DNA of 64,000 nt from Ornithinimicrobium sp. F0845 (lineage in GTDB: Bacteria > Actinomycetota > Actinomycetes > Actinomycetales > Dermatophilaceae): the NCBI RefSeq assembly GCF_023015765.1, contig NZ_JALKAL010000006.1:1-64000 (forward strand). Direction: 5' to 3'. Of the stretch, positions 17,741-26,306 are shown piece after piece. The translations under genes and the position numbers were made by a program. Each line of letters opens with the position of its first letter. The stretch's first letter is position 1. The notes under the pieces were generated by a model, which had not been told where the DNA came from, did not search any database, and worked only from the letters and a program-made list of their open reading frames with translations.

Positions 17741-18592
17741 TCAGCCCAGCGACTCGGCCAGGCGGACGACCGCGTCGGCCACCGGCGGTCCGAACATCTC
17801 CGCGTCGTTGTGATCGACGCCCTCCAGAACGACCTCCTCCACCAGGTTGCCCCGCGAGTCGGCGACCCGGGCCACCTCCTCGCTCAGCGAGGTCGGCAAG
17901 ACCGAGTCGGCCGTCCCGCGGACCACGCTGACCGGCACGGCGCTCGCGGCCAGGTGCTCGGTGACCGGGAACCTGTCGCGCAGCAGCAGCCCGACCGGCA
18001 GGAACGGGTAGTGGTGTGAGGCGACGTCCGCGAGCTGGGTGAACGGCGAGCGCAGCACCATCCCGGCCGGTGGGTGGTCGGCCTGGAGCCGTGCGACCAC
18101 CCCACCACCCAGCGACTCGCCCAGGTAGATGGTCCGCTCCAGCGGGAAGCCCTCGTCGGCCAGCGCCCGCAGCGCCGCCTCCGCGTCGGTGGCGAGCCCC
18201 TCCTCGGTCGGACTGCCCGGGTTGCCGCCAAAGCCCCGGTAGTCCATCAGCAGCACCGTGAACCCCCGGTCCGAGAGGTCACGGGCGATCCCCGCCCGGC
18301 CCTGGCGGTTGCCGCCGTTGCCCGGTGCGTAGAGCACCGCCAGCTCCCGGTCGGTCCGCGGGTCGGCGGGCAGGAACCAGGCGGTCAGGTCCAGCCCGTC
18401 GTCGGTGCGCAGGGCCAGCTCCCGAGCGTCGGGGAGCACCTCCTCGACCGGGGCGGGAGCAGCCGGGTCGGGGTGGTAGATCAACGAGCGCTGGAACGCC
18501 CAGAAGAGACCCACCACAGTCACCACCACCAGCCCGAGGACGAGCAGCACCCAGGCCACGCTGCGCGGTCCCGTGCGACGACTGTAGGCCAT
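17741..18592 (-). CDS. Membrane-anchored alpha/beta hydrolase (BEM46/YfhR-like)
   Basis: A 283-residue protein with one N-terminal membrane anchor (residues 12-32) and an alpha/beta-hydrolase domain. The oxyanion-side strand LYAPGNGGNRQGRAG, the nucleophile elbow GESLGG, an acid near GTADSVLP and a late VDHND give a full Ser-Asp-His set. The domain should face outside or be membrane associated. The substrate is unknown; relatives are esterases or serine aminopeptidase-like proteins. It is divergent from whiB7 with only 52 bases to the first possible start of that gene. Confidence 0.82.
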   Translation of the reverse strand: MAYSRRTGPRSVAWVLLVLGLVVVTVVGLFWAFQRSLIYHPDPAAPAPVEEVLPDARELALRTDDGLDLTAWFLPADPRTDRELAVLYAPGNGGNRQGRAGIARDLSDRGFTVLLMDYRGFGGNPGSPTEEGLATDAEAALRALADEGFPLERTIYLGESLGGGVVARLQADHPPAGMVLRSPFTQLADVASHHYPFLPVGLLLRDRFPVTEHLAASAVPVSVVRGTADSVLPTSLSEEVARVADSRGNLVEEVVLEGVDHNDAEMFGPPVADAVVRLAESLG

Positions 18593-18677
18593 GTGTCATG
18601 CCTTAGATAGGGCATTTGACGGATGTGCGGGACTACCTTAGACGGTGAGTCTGGAGGCAGTGACGGAGGGAGCGCAC

Positions 18678-18965
18678 GTGCGGACCAGACTCGAGGGAGC
18701 CAACGAACTCATCCATGCCGCCCGCGAGGTGGCCAACCTGCCCTGCCGGCTGGAGCCGGAGCTCTACTTCGCGGAGCTGCCGGAGCAGATCGAGCGGGCC
18801 AAGGCGCTGTGCGAGGGGTGCCCGCTGCGGACGCTGTGCCTGCAGACGGCGCTGGAGGTCCGGGAGCCGTGGGGCGTGTGGGGCGGGGAGCTGATCGAGA
18901 ACGGCAAGATCCTGCCCCAGAAGCGTCGCCGAGGCCGTCCCCGGAAGAACCCGGCTGCGGCCTGA
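18678..18965 (+). CDS. whiB7: WhiB7-type Fe-S transcription regulator
   Basis: A WhiB protein with cysteines at 23, 45, 48 and 54 (LPC, LCEGCP, LC) that bind a 4Fe-4S cluster. The tryptophan turn EPWGVWGGEL follows, and the C-terminus carries an AT-hook, RRGRPRK, which is diagnostic for WhiB7. WhiB7 works with the primary sigma factor to switch on intrinsic antibiotic-resistance genes. GTG codons at 18645, 18660 and 18678 are all in frame; 18678 is preferred because GGAGGG stands seven bases before it and a -35 TTGACG (18616) with a weak -10 near 18638 would start transcription downstream of 18645. The long leader with an attenuator uORF known in other actinobacteria does not fit in this gap. 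Confidence 0.88.
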   Translation: MRTRLEGANELIHAAREVANLPCRLEPELYFAELPEQIERAKALCEGCPLRTLCLQTALEVREPWGVWGGELIENGKILPQKRRRGRPRKNPAAA

Positions 18966-19020
18966 GGTCGTCGACATACTGGTGCTGCCAGAGCCGAGCG
19001 ATCCCACGAACGGAGCGCAT

Positions 19021-19617
19021 ATGACCGACCCATCGTCGTGGCAGGTGACGACGCACGACTGGGGCAGCACCGTGGACCACGACCACCTCGCCGCCATCCG
19101 GGATGAGCTCAGCCTTGGAGGACGTGCCGGTGGTCGTCGGCATCTCATCCTCGAGGTGCTGGCCTACGCCGACGAGGAGGCCGAGGCCCAGGGGCGCACT
19201 GGTCGGGCGACCCTGGCCTATCATCCTGACGGCTCGGTGACGGTCGCCGATGATGGGCGGGGCACCGACACCCGGCGGGACGGCCGGGGGAGGGTCATCC
19301 GCAAGCCGGTGATGGCGACCGCCGACGTGCGGTTCGCCGACCCCGCGGACCGGCCGGTGCTGCCCGACGGTCTGCCACGTGGGGGGATGTCGGCGGTGGC
19401 GGCGCTGAGCCGCGAGTTGGTCCACGAGAACCACCGGGCCGGCGGCTCATGGTCACAGACCTATCGGTTCGGCGTCCCCGACGACGAGCTCCGGGCCATT
19501 GAGGCGTCGGCAGGCACCGGCACCAGCGTCACCTTCGTGACCGACGTCGAGGGGCCGAGCCGCATCGAGGCCCAGGATGTGACGGGCTTCCCCTGGCTCG
19601 AGATCATCGAGCACTGA
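19021..19617 (+). CDS. Stand-alone GyrB-like GHKL domain protein
   Basis: A 198-residue protein that matches the start of DNA gyrase B: HLILEVLAYADEEA at 41-54 corresponds to the N box, DDGRG at 77-81 to the G1 box, and GGMSAVAALSRELVHENHR to the gyrase segment after the lid. The remaining gyrase domains are absent. In the N box the glutamate (E45) is kept but the metal-binding asparagine is replaced by Tyr49, so ATP turnover is questionable. It could be a nucleotide-binding regulator or adaptor. It begins 55 bases after whiB7 on the same strand and may be co-transcribed with it. Confidence 0.7.
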   Translation: MTDPSSWQVTTHDWGSTVDHDHLAAIRDELSLGGRAGGRRHLILEVLAYADEEAEAQGRTGRATLAYHPDGSVTVADDGRGTDTRRDGRGRVIRKPVMATADVRFADPADRPVLPDGLPRGGMSAVAALSRELVHENHRAGGSWSQTYRFGVPDDELRAIEASAGTGTSVTFVTDVEGPSRIEAQDVTGFPWLEIIEH

Positions 19618-19824
19618 CGCTCGAACGCCTCGCGCGCGGTGCGGGGTGACCTGGCGCATGGCCAGCTCCTTCCTGTCGACGTAGCGTGGAGTGAGGGAAC
19701 GTCCTCGAGGACCTGCGACGAGACGGCCCGGCGCCCCATGACCTCCCGGGGTCCTGTCACAGATCGGTCGGCTGACTCGTCTCAAGTCCAGGAGACGTTC
19801 TCGACCGAGGAAGGTGATGGAGCC

Positions 19825-20742
19825 GTGCGTGTATTCGTGGCAGGGGGCAGCGGAGTGCTGGGCCGGCGGCTGGTGCCGCAGCTGGTCGCCCGCGGTCACG
19901 AGGTGACCGCGTCGACGACCGGCCCGGCAAAGGAAGGTCTGCTGGAGGATCTCGGTGCCGACCCCGTCGTGATGGACGGCCTGGACGCGTTGTCGGTCAA
20001 GCAGGCGGTGTCGTCGGCCCGGCCCGATGTCGTGGTCCACCAGATGACAGCCATCGCGCCCAAGCCCGACATGAAGCACCCCGACCGGTGGTTCGCTCAG
20101 ACCAATCGATTGCGCACTGAGGGAACAGACCACCTGCTCGCGGTGGCCCAGGACGCTGGCGTCGAGCACGTCGTCGCCCAGTCGTACGCGAGCTGGAACG
20201 GCATCCGGAGTGGCGGTTGGGTCAAGACCGAGGAGGACCCGCTGGACCCTGGGCCGGCCAGCGCACCCATGGGAGCCAAGGCGATCCGGCACGTCGAGGA
20301 GTCGGTCGGCCGGATCGATGGCGCGGTCCTGCGCTATGGCTGGCTGTACGGGCCGGGCGCCATGGAGGCTCTCGTCGAGCCGCTGCGCAAGGGGCAGTTC
20401 CCGCTCGTCGGCGGCGGTGCCGGGCACACATCGTTCGTGCACCTCGACGACGCCGCGAGCGCCACCGTCCTGGCGATCGAGCAGCGGACCAGCGGGGTCT
20501 TCAACATCGTCGACGACGAGCCGGCTGCAGTCCGAGAGTGGTTGCCCTATCTGGCGCGGGCCGCCGGGGCGAGGCGGCCCATGCGGGTCCCGGCCTGGCT
20601 GGCCCGGCTGCTCGCCGGGGAGTGGGCGGTGACGATGATGACCGAGGGCCGCGCCTTCTCCAACGCCAAGGCGAAGCACGAGCTCGGCTGGGAGCTGCGC
20701 TACCCGTCGTGGCGGGAGGGCTTCGCGGCGGAACTGTCGTGA
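19825..20742 (+). CDS. NAD(P)-dependent epimerase/dehydratase family protein
   Basis: An extended short-chain dehydrogenase of 305 residues. The Rossmann motif GGSGVLGRRL lies at the N-terminus. The usual YxxxK is not obvious at the expected place; a SYASWNG segment followed by GAKAIRHVEESV takes that position, so it may belong to the atypical NmrA/epimerase group. FVHLDDAASATVLAIE is typical of the family. The GTG at 19825 is used because the upstream open frame has no motif and GGAG precedes it. A hairpin CGTCTC-8-GAGACG lies about 50 bases upstream. The substrate is unknown. Confidence 0.75.
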   Translation: MRVFVAGGSGVLGRRLVPQLVARGHEVTASTTGPAKEGLLEDLGADPVVMDGLDALSVKQAVSSARPDVVVHQMTAIAPKPDMKHPDRWFAQTNRLRTEGTDHLLAVAQDAGVEHVVAQSYASWNGIRSGGWVKTEEDPLDPGPASAPMGAKAIRHVEESVGRIDGAVLRYGWLYGPGAMEALVEPLRKGQFPLVGGGAGHTSFVHLDDAASATVLAIEQRTSGVFNIVDDEPAAVREWLPYLARAAGARRPMRVPAWLARLLAGEWAVTMMTEGRAFSNAKAKHELGWELRYPSWREGFAAELS

Positions 20743-20853
20743 GTGCTCCGATCACCCTTGGCCGAGAGGCACCCTCTCGGGCGCGGCCCCGCTGAAGAGG
20801 TCATCGATCCAGGGTTGGATCACTGGACCGAGCGGACGCCGCCCGGGGCCGCC

Positions 20854-21723
20854 CTACGTCGCCTCGTCGCCATCGCCCTCCTCCCACACCATCTCGGTGA
20901 CCTCGGCGCCGAGGGCGCCGGCGAACGCTGCGATGTCCTCTTCCGTGCGCTCGAGCCAGATGTTGGTGACACCGGGCCGACGGATCAGTGCCCGACCCGG
21001 CAGGGGCGCCTCGAGGAATCCGTCGCGCAGCAGCACCTTGCGGTGCTCCTTGGAGAGTCCCTCGTAGGCACTCACCCTGATCCGGGAGTAGTCGTCGTCC
21101 GGCACCAGGCGCACGGTGAGTGCCGCCCGGTCCATGAGGTCGCTGAAGTAGTCCATCGAGCCCATGCCCAGGATCAGGGCGCACCCCAGCGTGCGGGGTG
21201 CCACCTGCAGATCGATGACTCGCTCGCCCGTCCGCTCCGAGAGAGCCTGGTCCCACTCCTCGTCCGACTGCACGTAGTCGTCGATGATCAGCACCCGTGG
21301 CACCCTCTCGTGCACCGCGCGATGGGTCTCCATCGGGGCCATCGCCCCACCGATCACGCGCAGGTCAAGCACCCGCAGCCGGGCGTCGAGCCAGGCGTCG
21401 TGGGTGGTTGTCTCCAGCAGCGCCCGGGGCGGCAGCCCGAGCCCACCACCCGCGACCGCCAGCCAGAGCTCCTCCGCGGTGACCGACCGCGAGGCGATGA
21501 GCGTGGGCAGTCCCTCTCCGGCGGTCCACGCCGCCAGCCGCGCCAGCAGTTGAAGACGCACGTCCTGCGGGCCGCGCACGATCGTCGATCTCGAGAGTGG
21601 GAGTCCGCCGGTGACCTCGTCGAGCACCGGCCACCCGGTGCCGATCCGGGGCCCCTGATCCAGGAGGCGCCGCCGCACCTCGGAGACGCTCGGGACCGGA
21701 CTCAGCTCGCTCTCCTGCACCAT
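20854..21723 (-). CDS. DnaB/RecA-like protein without Walker A (paralogue 2)
   Basis: A 289-residue paralogue of the gene at 3596-4471. Landmarks fall at the same residue numbers: GTGWPVLDEVTGG at 28-40, P-loop position RGPQDVRL at 50-57 without a GKT, LGLPPRALLE near 95-104, and VLIIDDY at 144-150. Conservation of both the fold landmarks and the changed P-loop in two copies suggests that loss of ATP binding is a feature of the family and not recent damage. The GNAT gene upstream on the same strand ends about 60 bases before the start. Function is unknown. Confidence 0.7.
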   Translation of the reverse strand: MVQESELSPVPSVSEVRRRLLDQGPRIGTGWPVLDEVTGGLPLSRSTIVRGPQDVRLQLLARLAAWTAGEGLPTLIASRSVTAEELWLAVAGGGLGLPPRALLETTTHDAWLDARLRVLDLRVIGGAMAPMETHRAVHERVPRVLIIDDYVQSDEEWDQALSERTGERVIDLQVAPRTLGCALILGMGSMDYFSDLMDRAALTVRLVPDDDYSRIRVSAYEGLSKEHRKVLLRDGFLEAPLPGRALIRRPGVTNIWLERTEEDIAAFAGALGAEVTEMVWEEGDGDEAT

Positions 21724-21786
21724 CGCGGAAGTCTGGCACCGAGCACTGACAGTCCCCGCCGGTCGGCCCCCGCCACCGACAGCGGG

Positions 21787-22254
21787 TCAACTGCGCTCTC
21801 GGAACCCCAGCCGGCGATACAACCGCACGGCACCCTCGTTCTCGTCCTCGACCCGCAGGCCTACGACCCGCCCGGGCTCCACCGCGGCCAGCGCTGACCG
21901 CACCAGCAGCTCGCCGAGCCCGCGTCCGCGGTGCGCCGGGTCGGTGAACAGGTCGATGATGAAGACCAGGTCCGAGACGTCGTCCCACGGAGGTGAGTCG
22001 ACGACCAGGATGGCTGCGGCCGCCCGGCCGTCCACCTCGGCGAGCAGGGAGGCGGAAGGCAACCACTCGCCATACTCCCCGTCCCAGCTCGCCCGCACGT
22101 CGGCGATGGCCGTGGCCTCGTCGCCGACCTCACCGCCGGGGAAGGCCGCGGCGTAGAGGCGGCCCACCCCCTCGAGGTCGCACTCACCGATGGGACGCAC
22201 GCCCGGGCTGTCTTGTGGACTCGGCCCGGCGAGTCTCACGAGGGTCAGTTGCAT
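21787..22254 (-). CDS. GNAT-family N-acetyltransferase
   Basis: A 155-residue acetyltransferase. The acetyl-CoA site shows as DPAHRGRGLGELLVRSAL (the R/Q-x-x-G-x-G/A motif), and the C-terminal strand NEGAVRLYRRLGFRER is typical of GNAT enzymes. The ATG at 22254 gives MQLTLVRLAG; the longer open frame upstream runs into a palindromic repeat and is not conserved-looking. The acceptor substrate cannot be told. It follows the EamA gene on the minus strand, with the 43-nt palindrome between them. Confidence 0.8.
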   Translation of the reverse strand: MQLTLVRLAGPSPQDSPGVRPIGECDLEGVGRLYAAAFPGGEVGDEATAIADVRASWDGEYGEWLPSASLLAEVDGRAAAAILVVDSPPWDDVSDLVFIIDLFTDPAHRGRGLGELLVRSALAAVEPGRVVGLRVEDENEGAVRLYRRLGFRERS

Positions 22255-22324
22255 GGGGGCACCATCACACGCGAGGTGAGTCGGGATCCACGGGTTTTGC
22301 CGCTCCGAGGGCGGGCATCGCTGG

Positions 22325-22367
22325 GGGACGTGACGCTGGTGCATGAGGTGAACCAGTGTCACGTCCC
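22325..22367. repeat. 43-nt palindromic element, copy A
   Basis: A 43-base imperfect palindrome that begins GGGACGTGAC and ends GTCACGTCCC. The arms pair over about 20 bases with a few mismatches. It lies seven bases past the stop of the EamA gene (minus strand) and could act as a terminator there. The second copy at 45924-45966 has the same length and the same ends but sits inside dapC. Confidence 0.75.
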
Positions 22368-22373
22368 CGGGGA

Positions 22374-23327
22374 TCAGGGCGTCGGGTTCGGGCGGACCGG
22401 CCGCGGCCGGGCGTCCACGACGGAGAGCAGCAGCAGGGCCCCGCCGATCACCAGCGTCGGCGTGACGTGCTCACCCAGCAGCAGGACCGCCAGGACGGTC
22501 GCCGTCAGCGGCTCGAGCAGCGCCACGATGGTGGCGACGGCGGGGCCGGCGTGGGCGAGACCGGCGAAGTACAGCGTCCACGCCAGCGCCGTCGGGAACA
22601 CCGCGAAGAACACGACCAGGCCGAGGTTGCGCGCGGTCGGCTCGAAGGTCAGCGGCGCGAACGGCAGCGTGCACACCGCCAGCAGCAACCCGCCGAACAG
22701 GAAGCCGTAGCCGGTCACCATCGGTGCGTCCGTGCCCCGGTGCGGACGGGCCGCGACCATCGACAGCAGCGCGAAGGACGCGCCGGCACACAGCGCCAGC
22801 AGTATGCCGAGCAGCGCCTCCCCGGGGTCCGTCCCGGGAGCCGTGGGTCCGCCAACGAGCAGACCCAGCCCGACGATGCCGAGGACCAGGGGGCGCAGCT
22901 GCGCCGCGGTCGGCAGCCGGCGTCGACGGACCGACTGCACGAGCACCACGATCATGGGTGCGGACCCGATGGTGACCAGCGTGGCGATGCTGACCGACGC
23001 CAGGGCCACGCCCCCGAAGTAGGTCGCCTGGAAGAGCGCCACGAGCACACCGGTGACCGCGATCCGGGTGAGCGAGGTGCGGTCGCGAGGGAGCCACCTG
23101 CGCTGGGCCAGGAGCACGAGCACCAGCAGACCGCCGCCGAGTGCGAGGCGGTAGGTCGCGACCGCCGGTGCGCTCAGGCCGGAGCTCTCGGCGAGCGCCG
23201 CTCCCGAGACGCCGCCCGTGCCCCAGAGCAGCCCGGCGAGCACGAGCAGGCCGAAGCCGCTGGGGGCGGCGACGTGCTCGGTCGGGACGGTGGTGCGGGT
23301 GGCCACGGGGACAGCGTGGCACGCCAC
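22374..23327 (-). CDS. EamA-family drug/metabolite exporter
   Basis: A ten-span transporter of 317 residues made of two EamA repeats. The first repeat has LLWGTGGVSGAALAE and the second ends with ALLEPLTATVLAVLLLGEHV, the conserved Glu-Pro turn of the family. Such proteins export amino acids or metabolites. It is followed by the 43-nt palindrome and then the GNAT gene. An internal GTG seven codons in is an alternative start. It is distinct from the second EamA gene at 31497. Confidence 0.85.
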   Translation of the reverse strand: MACHAVPVATRTTVPTEHVAAPSGFGLLVLAGLLWGTGGVSGAALAESSGLSAPAVATYRLALGGGLLVLVLLAQRRWLPRDRTSLTRIAVTGVLVALFQATYFGGVALASVSIATLVTIGSAPMIVVLVQSVRRRRLPTAAQLRPLVLGIVGLGLLVGGPTAPGTDPGEALLGILLALCAGASFALLSMVAARPHRGTDAPMVTGYGFLFGGLLLAVCTLPFAPLTFEPTARNLGLVVFFAVFPTALAWTLYFAGLAHAGPAVATIVALLEPLTATVLAVLLLGEHVTPTLVIGGALLLLSVVDARPRPVRPNPTP

Positions 23328-23380
23328 GCGAAGCGCCCGGTGCCCCGGGATCTCGCAACACCGTGCGCTCGGTCGAGGGC

Positions 23381-25003
23381 TTAGGTCAGGCGGTGGGCGA
23401 AGGCGTAGGCCGCGGCCTCCGTGCGGGACGCCACGCCGATCTTGCCGAAGATGTTGGACAGGTGGCGGGCGACGGTCTTCTCGCTGAGCACCAGCTCCTG
23501 CGCGATCTGGGGGTTGGTGCGGCCGGCGGCGACCAGGCGCAGCACCTCGGCCTCGCGCGCGGTCAGGCCGTCGGGCAGGCCACCGCCCAGCAGCCGCTCC
23601 GCCTCACGACGCGCGGGCTCGGCCCCCAGCTCGGCGAAGGTCCGCGCCGCGACGGACAGCTCCGACTCGGCCGACACCTCGTCGCCCAGGGCTCGCAGCG
23701 CCTCGGCGAGGAGGAGGCGGGCGCGGGCCGCGTCATACCGCCCGCCGATCCCGATCCAGCACCGCCAGGCGCGCCGCAGGCGGGTCAGGGCACCGGACGA
23801 GTCGCCGGTGGCCAGGGCGACCTGGCCGGCGGCATACTCCGCCTGCGCGGTGAGCACGTCGCACCCGAAGGACTCCGCGAGGCCGGTGAGCTCGATCGAG
23901 GCTGACCCTGCGGTGTCCAGGTCGTCGGCCGCGAGCAGCACCTCCACCGCCGGACCGAGCACCCGCGCCCTGGCCACCGGCCCACCCGCCTCGTCGAGCA
24001 GGCGCCGCACGCAGCCCTCGGCGGCGGCGGTCCGGCCCTGGGCCAGCCAGAGCAGCGCACGCCCGGGCTGCGGGTCGTGCCCCTGCGCGGCGGCCTCCTC
24101 GAACGCGGTGTCGGCCCCGTCCAGGTCGCCGGTGAGGCGCAGCACCTCGCCCCGCTCGTAGAGGGCCAGCGCCACGGCCGGCTCCATCCCGTTGGCGGCA
24201 TAGCGTGTCACCGCACGGCCCAGCTCCTCGAGTGCCTCGGGGAAGGAACCGTGCACCCGGTGGATCTGCGCGCGGTGCACGGCGCACTGGCCGGTGAACG
24301 GCACGAGCCCGGGCTGGCCGGCGCACCACCGCTCCAGCGTCTGTGTCCAGGTCGCCATCCGGCCGACGTCCCCGACCTCCTGACACCCCTCGACCATGGC
24401 GCAGTACAGGTGACCGGCCATGATCGGGCTGACCTCGCCGGTGGTCAGCGCCACCATTGCCTCGTCGAGGCGCGCCAGGCCATCGGGCACCCGACCCTGA
24501 TAGATCATGGCCCGCCCCGAGGCGGTGAGTGAGAAGCCGACGAGGTCGGCGTCGCCGACTGTGCGACCGATCTGCCCGATGCGCTCGGCCAGGTCCAGCG
24601 CCGCCACGGGGTCGCCGCCCATCAGCGCGCCGAAGACCTCCGGCACGAGCAGGTGCCCCCGCTCGGGCAGGTCCTCCGGCTCGCCCTCCAGCAGTCGGGA
24701 GGCCCGGGCCACCCAGCCGGCGCCCACGGCCGGCTCGCCGCGCTCGGCGAAGAACATCGCCAGCTCCTGGGCGTCGCGGGCCGCCGCCCGCCGGTCGCCG
24801 TCGGCCAGGCTCGTCGTGTGGGCCGCCTGGCGCGCGTCGATGGCGGTGTCGCGATCACCCACGAGGTATGCCGCGGTGCTGAGCAGGCGCAGGTCCTCCG
24901 GTCCGAGGGTGGTCCGGTCCGCGTCGCGTAGGTGCCGGTGGGCAGCGGCCCAGTCCCCGGCGGCGTGTGCCGCCCGGCCCGCGGCGAGCTCGTCGTGACT
25001 CAT
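23381..25003 (-). CDS. TPR-LuxR transcription regulator
   Basis: A 540-residue regulator. The first 440 residues are Ala/Leu-rich helical repeats of TPR type. The last 65 residues are a LuxR/GerE helix-turn-helix with LTAREAEVLRLVAAGRTNPQIAQELVLSEKTVARHLSNIF. No AAA/LAL ATPase motif is present, so it differs from large LAL regulators. The signal it senses is not visible. It ends about 50 bases past the EamA start and runs in the same direction. Confidence 0.85.
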   Translation of the reverse strand: MSHDELAAGRAAHAAGDWAAAHRHLRDADRTTLGPEDLRLLSTAAYLVGDRDTAIDARQAAHTTSLADGDRRAAARDAQELAMFFAERGEPAVGAGWVARASRLLEGEPEDLPERGHLLVPEVFGALMGGDPVAALDLAERIGQIGRTVGDADLVGFSLTASGRAMIYQGRVPDGLARLDEAMVALTTGEVSPIMAGHLYCAMVEGCQEVGDVGRMATWTQTLERWCAGQPGLVPFTGQCAVHRAQIHRVHGSFPEALEELGRAVTRYAANGMEPAVALALYERGEVLRLTGDLDGADTAFEEAAAQGHDPQPGRALLWLAQGRTAAAEGCVRRLLDEAGGPVARARVLGPAVEVLLAADDLDTAGSASIELTGLAESFGCDVLTAQAEYAAGQVALATGDSSGALTRLRRAWRCWIGIGGRYDAARARLLLAEALRALGDEVSAESELSVAARTFAELGAEPARREAERLLGGGLPDGLTAREAEVLRLVAAGRTNPQIAQELVLSEKTVARHLSNIFGKIGVASRTEAAAYAFAHRLT

Positions 25004-25016
25004 GGGCGCCTCCGTC

Positions 25017-25343
25017 TCAGGAGACTACTCCTGAGACGGAGCGGCGTCCGGACGCCGGGGGCGGCGCACGCTGCCGCGCCCACCATCTGCGTCGCAGCGC
25101 GGTGGCGATCGGTCGCCGGTGCACCTGGCGGGACCAGGCTCTGGCGCGCTCTCGCGGCGCTGGCCCGTGGTGCCTGCGCACGACCGGAAGGGGTGGCCAG
25201 TTCGCGGCGATGATCGCCTCGAACTCCTGCTGCAGCAGCCAGTCCTCGCCGAGCATCAGCTCGAGGAACCGATCGTCGGTGGACCGCGACTCGGACTCGG
25301 TGAGGCCGCAGCGACCTGTCGGATCGGAACGCATCGTCCTCAC
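25017..25343 (-). CDS. Small basic-tailed protein after Hsp20
   Basis: A 108-residue ORF that starts five bases after the Hsp20 stop. A central segment, DWLLQQEFEAIIAANWP, resembles a short helix found in many small actinobacterial proteins of unknown role; the C-terminal half is Arg-rich and looks less constrained. Position directly behind Hsp20 suggests co-transcription. The real protein may be shorter than shown. Confidence is moderate because the tail could be composition-driven. Confidence 0.5.
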   Translation of the reverse strand: MRTMRSDPTGRCGLTESESRSTDDRFLELMLGEDWLLQQEFEAIIAANWPPLPVVRRHHGPAPRERARAWSRQVHRRPIATALRRRWWARQRAPPPASGRRSVSGVVS

Positions 25344-25348
25344 CCCGG

Positions 25349-25792
25349 TCAGGTCGCCAGCGCCGCCTGGCCCTGTCTCGTGCCGTCGCTGGAGATCTGG
25401 ATCTTGCGGGGCTTGGCCTGCTCCGAGACAGGGATCCGCAGGGTCAGCACGCCGGCGTCGTAGGCCGCGTCAATGTGCCCCGTGTCCAGGTTGTCGCCCA
25501 GCACCAGCTGCCGGCTGAAGGTGCCCCGTCGTCGCTCCGCCGCGATCATCTCCTCGGCGTTCGCGCGCATCGGTCGGTCGGCCCTCACCGTGACGACGTT
25601 GCGCTCCACGTCAAGGTCGATGTCGTCGGCCTGCAGTCCGGGCAGGTCGAACTCGACGACGAAGGTGTCACCGTCACGCCAGGCGTCCATGGGCATCGCG
25701 GTCGGCGCCCAGGTGCCGTCACCACGGAACAACTGCTGCGTGACCCTGTCCAGCTCGCGGAACGGGTCAGTGCGCATCAACATCTGTGCCAT
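25349..25792 (-). CDS. Hsp20/alpha-crystallin chaperone
   Basis: A 147-residue small heat-shock protein. The alpha-crystallin domain spans about residues 35-135 with [21 protein letters not shown], the Arg-rich loop [15 protein letters not shown] and the closing [12 protein letters not shown]. The C-terminal IxI-type motif (KIQIS) helps oligomer formation. It binds unfolding proteins in the cytoplasm without ATP. An AGGAG site precedes the ATG. The gene diverges from a MerR regulator across an operator-like dyad, the usual arrangement for stress-controlled Hsp20 in actinobacteria. Confidence 0.92.
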   Translation of the reverse strand: MAQMLMRTDPFRELDRVTQQLFRGDGTWAPTAMPMDAWRDGDTFVVEFDLPGLQADDIDLDVERNVVTVRADRPMRANAEEMIAAERRRGTFSRQLVLGDNLDTGHIDAAYDAGVLTLRIPVSEQAKPRKIQISSDGTRQGQAALAT

Positions 25793-25819
25793 GGCTCATC
25801 ACTCCTCTCTTGCGACTGG

Positions 25820-25843
25820 AACCACCTCAAATCTATGGTGGTT
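25820..25843. promoter_or_regulatory. Dyad operator between hsp20 and merR
   Basis: AACCACC at 25820-25826 and GGTGGTT at 25837-25843 form a 7-bp perfect inverted repeat with a 10-base AT-rich centre. It lies 28 bases before the Hsp20 start and 85 before the MerR start, in a locally AT-rich stretch (TATATA at 25855). A MerR-family dimer would suit this spacing, so it is the best candidate for binding by the adjacent regulator. Confidence 0.6.
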
Positions 25844-25928
25844 GTGATAGGTTTTATATAGCACACGTCCACGCATCGTTCAAGCGGCGGTTCGCGGCAC
25901 GATCCGAGCACCGAGCCTGGAGGCACCA

Positions 25929-26306
25929 GTGACAGCACCGGATCCGTCGAAGGGGGTCTACGCCATCTCGGTGGCGGCGGATCTGGTGGGCATGGGCATG
26001 CAGCAGCTGCGGTGGTACGAGGCTCAGGGGCTCCTGGCACCGGAGCGCACGAGTGGTGGGACGCGCCGCTACAGCGAGAACGACCTGACCCGGTTGCGAC
26101 GCATCGACCAGCTGCTCGACTCAGGGCTCAACCTCGCCGGCATCGCCATGGTGATGGATCTCCAGGATGAGGTTCACGACCTCCGTCATGAGCTGACCGA
26201 GCAACAGGCCACGACCGCAGAGTTGACCCAACCGCAGAGCACGACTGCAGGACAAGGCACGACCGAAGAACAGAGCACGACAGCAGAGGAAGGACGAGGA
26301 GCATGA
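25929..26306 (+). CDS. MerR/HspR-like regulator
   Basis: A 125-residue regulator with a MerR winged helix (residues 10-80: YAISVAADLVGMGMQQLRWYEAQGLL, then SGGTRRYSENDLTRLRRI). A short coiled segment and a Thr/Gln/Glu-rich tail follow; no metal-binding cysteines are seen. This is the HspR-like class that represses small heat-shock genes. It faces hsp20 and probably controls it. The stop TGA overlaps an ATG at 26303 that would start the next, frameshifted ORF. Confidence 0.85.
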   Translation: MTAPDPSKGVYAISVAADLVGMGMQQLRWYEAQGLLAPERTSGGTRRYSENDLTRLRRIDQLLDSGLNLAGIAMVMDLQDEVHDLRHELTEQQATTAELTQPQSTTAGQGTTEEQSTTAEEGRGA

